Shown here one piece after another: positions 1 through 6,559 of a stretch of DNA of 15,337 nucleotides. The DNA is from Clostridia bacterium. Its GTDB lineage: Bacteria > Bacillota > Clostridia > Peptostreptococcales > Anaerovoracaceae. The stretch lies in the NCBI GenBank assembly GCA_024403005.1, contig JAKSSQ010000019.1, positions 1-15,337 of the forward strand. The letters are read 5' to 3'. The position numbers and the translations under genes are program-made. Each line of letters opens with the position of its first letter. The first letter of the stretch is position 1. Under the pieces are notes generated by a model that did no database searches, was not told the DNA's origin, and worked only from the letters and a program-made list of their open reading frames with translations.

Positions 1-20
1 ATGTCCTCCGCCAATTAAAA
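1..20 (+). repeat. Direct repeat copy 1: tRNA-like 3' end (partial, cut by window edge)
   Basis: These 20 bases are identical to 179-198. They read as the last part of an acceptor strand, a G discriminator and an encoded CCA (positions 11-13), followed by a short AT spacer and then a strong terminator. A G discriminator with a CTCC acceptor strand suggests a tRNA(Ser)-type 3' end. The rest of the gene or element lies outside the window, so it could be a real tRNA or an upstream copy of the element at 67-192. Confidence 0.6.
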
Positions 21-55
21 CAAAAGACTGACCGCTAGGTCAGTCTTTTGTTTTT
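21..55 (+). terminator. Rho-independent terminator behind the upstream tRNA-like gene
   Basis: A perfect 13-bp stem (21-33 paired with 38-50, loop GCTA) is followed directly by five T residues. It lies 7 bases after the CCA of the tRNA-like end, as expected for a terminator of a tRNA-type transcript reading rightward. Its stem sequence differs from the second terminator at 195-231, so it is not simply part of the duplicated segment. Confidence 0.85.
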
Positions 56-66
56 GTCTTGAAAGA

Positions 67-192
67 GAGAACATGGGGCTCGAACCCTGAGAGGGCAGAA
101 CGGTCCGGTGGACCGTTCTGGTCCGAGCACGCTGAAGCGAGCGCAGGACGGGAGATTTGCAAGGCAAATCTCCGTCCCATGTCCTCCGCCAA
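67..192 (+). repeat. Folded tRNA-3'-end-derived element
   Basis: The right end (176-191) reads as a T-stem 3' strand, acceptor strand, G discriminator and CCA. The left end (71-86) is, on the minus strand, a T-arm-like sequence containing GGTTCGAGCC. Hence 71-77 pairs perfectly with 176-182 and can close the whole element. Inside are a perfect 11-bp hairpin (96-106/110-120, loop GGT) and a 14-bp hairpin with one bulge (146-160/164-177), which competes with the closing stem. No D-arm or anticodon arm is seen, and there is no T-loop in the proper place before the plus-strand CCA. It is therefore not a normal tRNA. It is more likely a repeated, tRNA(Ser)-derived structured sequence, or possibly a small RNA, since it is followed by a terminator. 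Confidence 0.5.
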
Positions 193-198
193 TTAAAA
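179..198 (+). repeat. Direct repeat copy 2: tRNA-like 3' end with CCA
   Basis: Identical over 20 bases to positions 1-20, 178 bp downstream of it. It includes the acceptor strand, G discriminator, CCA and a short A-rich tail. Duplicated tRNA 3' ends can be attachment-site scars, but here the interval is only ~160 bp and holds no gene. Confidence 0.75.
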
Positions 199-231
199 AA
201 CAGAACAGGCTTAAGCCTGTTCTGTTTTTTT
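195..231. terminator. Bidirectional terminator between the tRNA-like element and the LysR gene
   Basis: A perfect 16-bp stem (195-210 paired with 215-230, loop TTAA) has an A6 run on its left arm and a T7 run on its right. It can end rightward transcripts of the tRNA-like element and leftward transcripts of the LysR gene, whose stop codon lies 22 bp away. Confidence 0.88.
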
Positions 232-252
232 GCTATTGAGCAGAGTTGAGTA

Positions 253-1125
253 TTACTTAAACATCTCTTTCGCCATTGCGATCAGCCCGCGGCAGCTTTC
301 TTTAAGGGATTTGTAGGAATTTACGACGATATAAATGTTGTTGTAAATAGTTATATTTTCTTCCTGGATAATCTGAAGGCTTCCCTCGTTCAGCTCGTCC
401 AGCATAACTTCTTTTGGCAGAAGGGCGACTCCTTTTCCTTCCGTTGCCAGTTTCTTTACGATGGACATTTCTCCGATATTTCTCGAATCGTTGAAGTAAT
501 CTTTAAAATCCGCTCCGCAGATTCTGAACAGGGATTCTGCGTTTTTTCTGCTGCCGGTGCTCAGAAGCGTGTTCAGCAGCCTGCTGTTTTTCAGCCCGTG
601 GACTGCTGCAGGGTGGCTTGGCGCAGCAGCCAGGTATAAGGGCACTCTGCACAGAAATTCTGTCTTTATGGCCGGATTAACCGGTTCCGTCTGCTCGCAT
701 ACAAAAGCGATGTCCGTTTCTCCCGCAGCGATGCTGGATATGGATGAAGCGGTAATCATCTTTACGTACTCGATGTTAACTGCAGGGTATTTGTTTATGT
801 AAGTGTCCAGCAGATACTTCATTACGACGTTGTCGCTTGTTTCGCTGGCCGTTATTTTCAGCAGTCCTGCAGAAGCGGAGAAGTACTGCATAACTTCGCC
901 GTACTTGTCCAGCATGTCCTTTGCATAGGGCAGAAACTGGCTTCCCAGCTCCGTAAGGACGATTCCGGAGGAAAGTCTTCTGTAGAGCTTGCATTCCAGC
1001 TCTTCCTCCAAAGACGTTAGATGAGCGTGGATGGAAGAAGAGGAATAATCCAGTATTTTGGCAGTTTCTGCGATATTATGAGTCTTTGCAACGGTAACAA
1101 AGGACTGAAGCTGTTTTGTGTTCAT
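253..1125 (-). CDS. LysR-family transcriptional regulator of the hydantoin locus
   Basis: This 290-residue protein has the size and layout of a LysR regulator. A winged helix-turn-helix occupies about residues 2-60 (LQSFVTVAKTHNIAETAKIL, then a LEEELECKLYRR recognition/wing region). A linker helix and a periplasmic-binding-protein-like effector domain follow from about residue 88 to 285. The start ATG is preceded on the minus strand by GGAG at suitable spacing. The gene is divergent from the hydantoin catabolic operon starting at 1340, the classic arrangement for a LysR protein activating its neighbour and repressing itself. The inducer is probably a pathway substrate or intermediate (inference). 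The effector domain cannot be matched to a named regulator, so no symbol is given. Transcription ends at the bidirectional terminator 195-231. Confidence 0.9.
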   Translation of the reverse strand: MNTKQLQSFVTVAKTHNIAETAKILDYSSSSIHAHLTSLEEELECKLYRRLSSGIVLTELGSQFLPYAKDMLDKYGEVMQYFSASAGLLKITASETSDNVVMKYLLDTYINKYPAVNIEYVKMITASSISSIAAGETDIAFVCEQTEPVNPAIKTEFLCRVPLYLAAAPSHPAAVHGLKNSRLLNTLLSTGSRKNAESLFRICGADFKDYFNDSRNIGEMSIVKKLATEGKGVALLPKEVMLDELNEGSLQIIQEENITIYNNIYIVVNSYKSLKESCRGLIAMAKEMFK

Positions 1126-1339
1126 GGTTTTCTCCGATTTACTGTCTGTGAATTCGGGTTATCAGAAATCATATTTCATTTATCCGTGAATGGTTTTTAT
1201 TTAATGCATAGTATAATCCAATTGTAATAGTTTGTATATAACGGCGTAAATTAAGGTGTGACCACAATCGCAGTCTTATGGCCGCCATGAAAAGAAAACT
1301 TATTCTTTATATTTCAGAGAAAGGAATTTCCGAAAACAT
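1126..1339. promoter_or_regulatory. Divergent intergenic control region (LysR / hydantoin operon)
   Basis: This AT-rich 214-bp interval between the divergent genes should hold both promoters and the LysR operator. The region around 1200-1242 is rich in TAT/ATA tracts typical of such operators, but I cannot settle on one T-N11-A dyad. On the plus strand a TATATT at 1308-1313 could be a -10 without a recognisable -35, as is common for activator-dependent promoters. A GAAAGGA (1319-1325) lies about 14 bases before the amidohydrolase start, a rather long spacing. Confidence 0.5.
1210..1238 (-). promoter_or_regulatory. Candidate promoter of the LysR gene
   Basis: On the minus strand, TATACA (1233-1238) and TATACT (1210-1215) are separated by 17 bp, matching -35/-10 consensus at 4 and 5 of 6 positions. 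It lies about 85 bp before the LysR start, inside the AT-rich operator-like stretch, which would fit autoregulation. Confidence 0.4.
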
Positions 1340-2524
1340 ATGAATATCGAAAGGCTCATGGCCGATATAGAAAGCCTTGGCCATATCGGCTACGAAGAAG
1401 GTAAAGGCACAAGCAGAATGGCCTATTCGGAAAGCTTCTGCCGGGGCCGAGATTTTGTAAAAAAGCTTATGGAAGACGCAGGTCTTACCGTTTCCATAGA
1501 CCCGGTTGGAAATCTTACGGGACTGCTGGAAGGCCCGGATAAGAGAAAAATCGCAGTTGGGTCACACATAGACACGGTTCCCGGCGGCGGAATGTACGAC
1601 GGAGCCCTGGGCGTTCTGGCCGGTATCGAAGCTGTAAGAGCTCTTAAGGAAAGCGGCTACGAAAACAGGCATTCCATTGAAATAATTGCCTTTAACGAAG
1701 AGGAAGGCAACGTTGTTGGAGGAACCTTCGGAAGCAAAGCTTTTGCTGGTGCTAAGCTGGAAGAAAGCATGATAGGCAAAATGGCTGCCTGGGGCATGGA
1801 CATCGAAGATTTTAAAGCTTCAAAGCGCAGAGGAGACGATTACCTTGCTTACCTGGAATATCACATCGAGCAGGGCGGAATTCTGGAAAAATGCGGCGCA
1901 GACATAGGCATCGTTCCCGGAATATTCGGAATTGTAAGATACAGAGTTGTGGTCAACGGGTTTGCAAACCACGCCGGAAGCACTCCCATGTACCTGAGAA
2001 ACGACGCTCTGGAAACAACCTGCCGGTTTATAACTGCTGCTTACGATGCGGTTCGCGCTAAGAACGACACCATGGTCTGCACTGTGGGCGTTATGGATCT
2101 TAAGCCCGGCGCAGTAAATGTTATTCCCGGTAAAGCTGAATTCGTCCTGGAGCTCAGGGACAAAGACATGGCCGGCATGGCTGAAGTCGTAAACGATTTA
2201 AGAAATCAGTTCAAGGATTTCGATATCGAGATGACCAAGATTATCGAGCAGGAAAACACCGTATGCTCGCCTGAACTTGCCGAAGTATTCAGAAGCTGTG
2301 CAAAGAGACTGGGTTACAGCGAAATGGATGTTTACAGCGGCGCAGGCCACGACCTTATAAACACAAGGATGATAATGCCCGCAGCCCTTCTGTTTATTCC
2401 TTCCGTAAACGGCGTGAGCCACTGCAAAGAGGAATTTTCCGAAAAAGAAGACATTGAAAAAGGAACGAGAGTCCTTATAGAAGCTATAAAGGAAATTGAC
2501 GGAGGAAATTTCTATGAAGATTAA
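1340..2524 (+). CDS. M20-family N-carbamoyl-L-amino acid amidohydrolase (HyuC/AllC type)
   Basis: The 394-residue protein belongs to the amidase/hydantoinase-carbamoylase branch of M20 metallopeptidases, whose usual length is ~400-415. It cleaves an N-carbamoyl amino acid to the amino acid, CO2 and ammonia in the cytoplasm. The two-metal site is visible: His76 and Asp78 in GSHIDTV, Asp87 in GMYDGALG, the acidic triad 120-122 in FNEEEGN, His175 in EYHIEQGG and His361 near the end. FANHAGSTPM (about 208-217) is the dimerisation/lid motif, and GAGHD (335-338) is conserved in the family. It opens the four-gene operon and overlaps the racemase gene by 11 bp. Allantoate amidohydrolase is the main alternative in this family, but the hydantoinase and racemase neighbours favour a carbamoylase. 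Confidence 0.88.
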   Translation: MNIERLMADIESLGHIGYEEGKGTSRMAYSESFCRGRDFVKKLMEDAGLTVSIDPVGNLTGLLEGPDKRKIAVGSHIDTVPGGGMYDGALGVLAGIEAVRALKESGYENRHSIEIIAFNEEEGNVVGGTFGSKAFAGAKLEESMIGKMAAWGMDIEDFKASKRRGDDYLAYLEYHIEQGGILEKCGADIGIVPGIFGIVRYRVVVNGFANHAGSTPMYLRNDALETTCRFITAAYDAVRAKNDTMVCTVGVMDLKPGAVNVIPGKAEFVLELRDKDMAGMAEVVNDLRNQFKDFDIEMTKIIEQENTVCSPELAEVFRSCAKRLGYSEMDVYSGAGHDLINTRMIMPAALLFIPSVNGVSHCKEEFSEKEDIEKGTRVLIEAIKEIDGGNFYED

Positions 2525-3254
2525 GATTATTAACCCGAACACAACCTGGGACATGACGGAAAGCATCAGAAAGATGGCTGAAAGCGTTTGCGACCCCGGC
2601 ACTGAAATTATCGCTGTAAGCCCCACCATCGGACCTGCAAGCATTGAAGGTTATGTAGACGAATACATGTCCGCCATCGGCGTTGTGGATGAAGTTATCA
2701 AGGGTGAAAAGGAAGGCTGCGATGCCTACATTATCGCCTGCTTCGGAGATCCCGGCCTTGAAGCTGCAAGAGAAGCTACAGATAAGCCGGTTCTCGGCAT
2801 AGCTGAATCCGCCATGACCGTTGCAAAGGTAATTGCACCTTACTTCAGCGTACTTTCCGTCCTGGACAGATCCAGAAAGATGACTGACGATCTGGTAATC
2901 GCATACGGATGCAGAGACTACTGCCGCTCTGTACGCAGCACAGGCCTTGAAGTTCTCGAATTCGGAAGAAATCCCGAAAAAGGTCTGGCAGCTCTTATCG
3001 AGCAGGGAAAGAAAGCCGTTAACGAAGACGGAGCAGAATGCATACTCTTAGGCTGCGCCGGCTTTGTAGATTTCGTAGAAGCTTTAAATAAGGAACTGGG
3101 CGTACCCGTCCTGGACGGCGTTTCTCCCGCAGTAAAGCTTGCAGAAGCTTATGTAAAGCTGGGAATCAAGACCAGCAAGGTTAACACATATAAGTATCCC
3201 GAAAAGAAGGAAGTCCTCGGTTTTGAAAGAATTAAGGAGGGTTTATACCTGTGA
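2514..3254 (+). CDS. hyuE: Hydantoin racemase (Asp/Glu racemase superfamily)
   Basis: A 246-residue cofactor-independent racemase that interconverts D- and L-5-monosubstituted hydantoins by two-base chemistry. The two catalytic cysteines are at residues 76 (ACFGDPGL) and 181 (LGCAGF), the same numbers I recall for characterised rhizobial hydantoin racemases. The N-terminus KIKIINPNTT is typical of the family. I chose the ATG at 2514, not one 18 bp upstream, because GGAGG at 2501-2505 fits it and the protein then begins at the family's usual first strand. The gene starts inside the end of the amidohydrolase gene and its stop overlaps the next start (GTGA), so translation is probably coupled. 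Allantoin racemase belongs to the same family and is the main alternative substrate. Confidence 0.88.
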   Translation: MKIKIINPNTTWDMTESIRKMAESVCDPGTEIIAVSPTIGPASIEGYVDEYMSAIGVVDEVIKGEKEGCDAYIIACFGDPGLEAAREATDKPVLGIAESAMTVAKVIAPYFSVLSVLDRSRKMTDDLVIAYGCRDYCRSVRSTGLEVLEFGRNPEKGLAALIEQGKKAVNEDGAECILLGCAGFVDFVEALNKELGVPVLDGVSPAVKLAEAYVKLGIKTSKVNTYKYPEKKEVLGFERIKEGLYL

Positions 3255-4654
3255 GAACTTTAATTAAAAACGGAACAATTTTAACGGATGTGGATGAATA
3301 TAAAGCAGATCTTCTCATCGAGGATGAAAAAATTGCAGCTATTGGCTTCAATCTGGATGAAAAGGCAGATAAGGTTATCGATGCGCAGGGCAGATATGTT
3401 ATGCCCGGCGGCGTAGACCAGCACACTCATTTTTCTGCGCTCTGCAATGTAGGCGACAGAGATACTGCAGGCTACGAAACGACAGACTCCGCTATCAGAG
3501 GCGGTACAACAACCATCATCGATTTCGCTCCCCAAGACCCGGATACAGGTCTGCTGGACTCCATCGATTACAGAATCAACGTAAGAGCTAAGGACAAGTC
3601 CTGCGTAGACTTTTCTCTCCACGCCATGATTACCTACATCATGGACAGCATGTTCGACGAAATAAAGCTGTTCCCCGAAAGAGGTATCTCCAACATTAAA
3701 GCCTTTATGGCTTATAACGGATCTCCTCTTCATTGTGACGACGGCACTCTTTTAAGAATTATGGAAGAATGCAAAAAGGTCGGCGCTACTGTATTTGTTC
3801 ACGCTGAAAGCGGTGAAATTATCAATTTCCTGAGAGACGAATGCGTAAAGAAGGGCCAGCTCACTCCCCATTATCATTACGTATCCCGCCCGCCCTATAC
3901 GGAAGCTGAAGGGGTTCACAGAGCCTGCTTCCTTGCTGAAAAGACAGGTGTGCCTCTTTACATCGCCCATGTAACTTCCAGAGAAGCTCTTAACGAAATC
4001 GTCTACGCAAAGGGCAGAGGCGTTAACGTTAACGGTGAAACCTGCACACATTATCTGACCACAACCAAAGATGTTCTGGACAATCCCGACTTCAACGAAG
4101 CTGCAAAGTTCGTATGCTCCCCGGCTTTAAGAGACCAGGAAGATATCGACGCTCTGTGGGATGCTTTGGATAAGGGACTTCTTACCGCAATATCTTCCGA
4201 CCACTGCGGCATCGACGTAAAGGAATTAAAGCAGGCCGGAAGAGACAACTTTACAAACATTCCCAACGGTTCTCCCGGGGCAGGAGACAGATTCTCCATG
4301 ATCTGGACCTACGGCGTAGAAGCAGGCCGCATCTCAAAGAATAAGTTCGTTGAACTCATTTCCGCAAAGCCTGCAAAGATTAACGGAATTTATCCCAGAA
4401 AGGGAGCTATTCAGGTCGGTTCAGATGCAGATATCGTAATTTTCAACCCGGATTACGAAGGAACAATTAAACTGGAAGACAACCCCAACGGCGTAGATTA
4501 CAACGTATACGAAGGCAGAAAGCAGATCGGAAAGATCGAAAAGGTATTCCTGAGAGGAAACCTGGCTGTAGAAGACGGCAAATTTGTCGGAACCTATGGC
4601 ATGGGCCAGTTCATCCCCGCAGAAATGTACGCTGCATGCTATAACGGTATTTAA
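3251..4654 (+). CDS. hydA: D-hydantoinase / dihydropyrimidinase
   Basis: This 467-residue cyclic amidohydrolase opens the ring of hydantoins or dihydropyrimidines to N-carbamoyl amino acids. The binuclear zinc site is complete: His58 and His60 (DQHTH), carboxylated Lys150 (NIKAFMAYNG), His184 (VHAES), His239 (IAHVTS) and Asp316 (SSDH). Tyr155 and Ser289 correspond to substrate-binding residues of the dihydropyrimidinase family, and the NGSPG loop near residue 340 is also typical. It starts with GTG after AAGGAGG (3234-3240), overlapping the racemase stop. Allantoinase is less likely because the KAFMAY and NGSPG motifs are of the dihydropyrimidinase type. Placement with a racemase, a carbamoylase and a transaminase argues for amino-acid-derived hydantoins rather than only uracil/thymine reduction products. 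Confidence 0.9.
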   Translation: MRTLIKNGTILTDVDEYKADLLIEDEKIAAIGFNLDEKADKVIDAQGRYVMPGGVDQHTHFSALCNVGDRDTAGYETTDSAIRGGTTTIIDFAPQDPDTGLLDSIDYRINVRAKDKSCVDFSLHAMITYIMDSMFDEIKLFPERGISNIKAFMAYNGSPLHCDDGTLLRIMEECKKVGATVFVHAESGEIINFLRDECVKKGQLTPHYHYVSRPPYTEAEGVHRACFLAEKTGVPLYIAHVTSREALNEIVYAKGRGVNVNGETCTHYLTTTKDVLDNPDFNEAAKFVCSPALRDQEDIDALWDALDKGLLTAISSDHCGIDVKELKQAGRDNFTNIPNGSPGAGDRFSMIWTYGVEAGRISKNKFVELISAKPAKINGIYPRKGAIQVGSDADIVIFNPDYEGTIKLEDNPNGVDYNVYEGRKQIGKIEKVFLRGNLAVEDGKFVGTYGMGQFIPAEMYAACYNGI

Positions 4655-4655
4655 A

Positions 4656-5822
4656 ATGGATTACATATCAGAAAATACAAAAACCATAGAGCATTCCAAG
4701 ATAAGGAAGATGTTCAATAAGGCTCTGGAATTCCATGACCCAATCAGCTTCACCGTAGGCGAACCGGATTTCACACCCCCGGACCACGTAGTCGAAGCTG
4801 CTGTATTGGCTCTGAAGGAAGGCAAGACCAGGTATTCGGAAAATGCGGGCATTAAGCCTCTCCGTGAAGCCATTTCAAGGTATCTGGAAAGAGAAATTGG
4901 GCTCAGCTATAACCCTGTTAACGAAATAGTCGTAACTACAGGCGGCATGGGCGGAATTTTCCAGACCATGAAAGTAGTGCTCAATCCCGGTGATGAAGTC
5001 ATAATCAACGAACCCTGCTGGACCAATTACGCTCAGCAGATTAAAATGTGCGGCGGCGTGCCCGTAAGCGTTCCTGTCGATTTTGATAATAATTTTGCCA
5101 TTGATCCGGAAAAGATCGAAAAGAGCATTACAGACAGGACAAAGGCTGTAATCATAAATTCGCCCTGCAATCCGACAGGCACTGTTCTTCCGGGAGATAT
5201 TATTGAAAAACTTGCAGAGATTGCAAAGAAGCACGACCTGCTCGTGTTCTCCGATGAAGTTTACAAACACATAATCTTCGACGGCGAAAAGCACGTAAGC
5301 ATTGCATCCCTTCCGGACATGAAGGACAGAACCGTCATATTCGACAGTTTCTCCAAGACTTTTGCCATGACAGGCATGCGCGTAGGCTATGTCGCAGGCC
5401 CTGCAGAGATTATAGGCAATGTTACCAAGCTTCAGGAAAACGTAGCTGCCTGCGTTGCAATGCCCTGCCAGTATGCAGCTATCGCAGCTCTTGAAGGAAG
5501 CAAGGACCATCTCGACATGATGGTTGCTGAATACAAAAAAAGACGGGACTACATCTATGACCGCCTTCTGAATATGCCCTATGTGGAATATGAAAAATCC
5601 AAAGGCACTTTCTATGCCTTTATTTCTATTAAGAAAACCGGAATGACCTCCGAAGAATTTGCCATGAAGCTTCTTGAAGAAGAGCAGGTTGTGGTAGTTC
5701 CCGGAGATGCCTTCGGCGATTACGGTGAAGGGTATATAAGAATATCCTTCGCATCATCCATGGAAAAAATCAAAAAAGGCATGGATGGAATGGAGCGGTT
5801 CCTCAACAAAGTTTTACAGTGA
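4656..5822 (+). CDS. PLP-dependent class I/II aminotransferase
   Basis: The 388-residue protein is a fold-type I aminotransferase of the aspartate/aromatic aminotransferase family. The PLP lysine is Lys234 in SFSKTFAMTGMRVGY. Other cofactor and substrate residues are the NSPCNPTG loop (168-175), Asp200 and Tyr203 (SDEVYKH), and the carboxylate-binding Arg near 362 (YIRISFA). I start it at 4656, two bases after the hydantoinase stop, because the family N-terminus lies there. An in-frame ATG 24 codons upstream would overlap the hydantoinase gene. No strong ribosome binding site is seen, suggesting translational coupling. As the last gene of the operon it probably transfers the amino group of the liberated amino acid to a 2-oxoacid. 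Its substrate cannot be read from sequence. Confidence 0.88.
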   Translation: MDYISENTKTIEHSKIRKMFNKALEFHDPISFTVGEPDFTPPDHVVEAAVLALKEGKTRYSENAGIKPLREAISRYLEREIGLSYNPVNEIVVTTGGMGGIFQTMKVVLNPGDEVIINEPCWTNYAQQIKMCGGVPVSVPVDFDNNFAIDPEKIEKSITDRTKAVIINSPCNPTGTVLPGDIIEKLAEIAKKHDLLVFSDEVYKHIIFDGEKHVSIASLPDMKDRTVIFDSFSKTFAMTGMRVGYVAGPAEIIGNVTKLQENVAACVAMPCQYAAIAALEGSKDHLDMMVAEYKKRRDYIYDRLLNMPYVEYEKSKGTFYAFISIKKTGMTSEEFAMKLLEEEQVVVVPGDAFGDYGEGYIRISFASSMEKIKKGMDGMERFLNKVLQ

Positions 5823-5865
5823 TTTTTTAATTTCCGTTCCATCGTAGGTCTTTTCCTAAATCCCC

Positions 5866-5902
5866 AAAGAAAAACAGACCCTGTTCAGGTCTGTTTTTCT
5901 TT
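5866..5902. terminator. Bidirectional terminator between the aminotransferase and MarR genes
   Basis: A perfect 15-bp stem (5866-5880 with 5888-5902, 7-base loop) carries A-rich and T-rich flanks in both directions. It sits between the convergent ends of the aminotransferase gene and the MarR gene, whose stop lies 3 bp away, and so insulates the two loci. Confidence 0.9.
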
Positions 5903-5905
5903 ATT

Positions 5906-6331
5906 CTAAAGTTTTATATTATTAACCATGTCTTTAAGGACTTTCTTAAAGATTTCCAGTTCTTCTGCGGATACGGTCTTTGTTGCGTCCTGGTTGAAGC
6001 CAATGGGTATGTAGCGGAGTGTTTCCAGTTTTTCTCTGCCCAGATCTGTAAGAACCAGGGTCTTGGATCTTGCGCCGCTTTCCCTTACTCTCTGGATAAA
6101 GCCTGCCTGAACCATTCTGTTCACCAGATTTGTGGTGGAAGGCTCGCTTATGAGCATGGCTTCTGCAAGTTCTTTCTGGTTAATGTTTTCAATTTTGTCT
6201 ATGTAATAGAGCGCTGTCCACTGCACTCTTGTAATATCCGCGTCTTTAAAGCGCTGATTCATTCCTTCGTCGAGGGCTTTACCTCCGGCATTTGTGAGGA
6301 ATGCAATACAATCATCTACACTGAAGTCCAT
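5906..6331 (-). CDS. MarR-family transcriptional regulator
   Basis: A 141-residue winged-helix dimer-type repressor. Residues ~1-35 form the dimerisation helix. The helix-turn-helix is about 54-76 (NQKELAEAMLISEPSTTNLV) and the wing is about 83-98, with the basic RESGARSKTLVLTDLG typical of MarR. I start it at the MDFSVDD methionine, because AAAGGTAGG precedes it and family members begin there. An upstream ATG at 6380-6382 would precede the -10 promoter box on this strand and is unlikely. The gene is divergent from the redox cluster and close to two TTAGCAT-containing sites, so it likely represses both promoters. Its only cysteine is Cys8, two residues from where the redox-sensing Cys of OhrR would align. 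Thiol sensing is possible but unproven. Confidence 0.88.
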   Translation of the reverse strand: MDFSVDDCIAFLTNAGGKALDEGMNQRFKDADITRVQWTALYYIDKIENINQKELAEAMLISEPSTTNLVNRMVQAGFIQRVRESGARSKTLVLTDLGREKLETLRYIPIGFNQDATKTVSAEELEIFKKVLKDMVNNIKL

Positions 6332-6365
6332 ATATCCTACCTTTAGTTGAATAAATACTGCCGTA

Positions 6366-6394
6366 ATTATACAGCAATGCATAAATTATTTCAA
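6366..6394 (-). promoter_or_regulatory. Promoter of the MarR gene
   Basis: On the minus strand TTGAAA (6389-6394) and TATAAT (6366-6371) are 17 bp apart, a near-consensus sigma-A promoter ending about 35 bp before the chosen ATG. Confidence 0.75.
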
Positions 6395-6398
6395 CTGA

Positions 6399-6413
6399 TA
6401 TGCGGTTAGCATA
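6399..6413. promoter_or_regulatory. Candidate MarR operator 1
   Basis: An imperfect dyad, TATGC-N5-GCATA, containing TTAGCAT (6406-6412), abuts the -35 box of the MarR promoter. The same heptamer forms one half of the perfect palindrome at 6515-6526, which suggests one regulator recognises both. Confidence 0.45.
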
Positions 6414-6472
6414 GGGTTACCGAAGCCTTGCAAATGCTTTGGTTCATGCCATTCGGAGCCTGCAAATTCCCG

Positions 6473-6500
6473 TTGACAAAATACATGCAAAAAGTATAAA
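6473..6500 (+). promoter_or_regulatory. Promoter of the lipoyl/molybdo-redox cluster
   Basis: A consensus -35 TTGACA (6473-6478) and a -10 TATAAA (6495-6500) are separated by 16 bp. Transcription would start near 6506-6508, giving a leader of about 50 bases before the AhpD-like gene. Confidence 0.75.
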
Positions 6501-6514
6501 ATAAACCATAATAA

Positions 6515-6526
6515 TTAGCATGCTAA
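6515..6526. promoter_or_regulatory. Candidate MarR operator 2 (perfect palindrome)
   Basis: TTAGCATGCTAA is a perfect 12-bp palindrome lying about 8-20 bases after the expected transcription start. MarR proteins bind short palindromes of this kind, and this position would block promoter clearance. Confidence 0.6.
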
Positions 6527-6532
6527 CTAATG

Positions 6533-6545
6533 CGGGCTCAGCCCG
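6533..6545 (+). other. 5' leader hairpin directly before the ribosome binding site
   Basis: CGGGC-TCA-GCCCG forms a small GC-rich hairpin immediately followed by the Shine-Dalgarno GGAAGGAG (6546-6553). It leaves the binding site single-stranded and may stabilise the message 5' end. Confidence 0.5.
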
Positions 6546-6559
6546 GGAAGGAGCACACA

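Noticed and set aside
67..192. A functional tRNA gene
   Set aside because: The plus-strand CCA end lacks a T-loop at the right distance, and there is no D-arm or anticodon arm; the T-arm-like sequence lies inverted at the other end.
1..198. CRISPR array or integrated element bounded by att sites
   Set aside because: There are only two repeat copies, with a single hairpin-rich spacer and no integrase or cas gene within the window.
3251..4654. Allantoinase, making region 2 an allantoin pathway
   Set aside because: The KAFMAY and NGSPG motifs and substrate-site residues are of the dihydropyrimidinase/hydantoinase type. No ureidoglycolate or glyoxylate genes are seen in the window. Kept only as an alternative substrate for the carbamoylase and racemase.
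6420..6442. Weak hairpin in the MarR/AhpD intergenic region, considered as part of a riboswitch
   Set aside because: It is short, with a G-T pair, lies upstream of the likely transcription start, and no known aptamer core was recognised.
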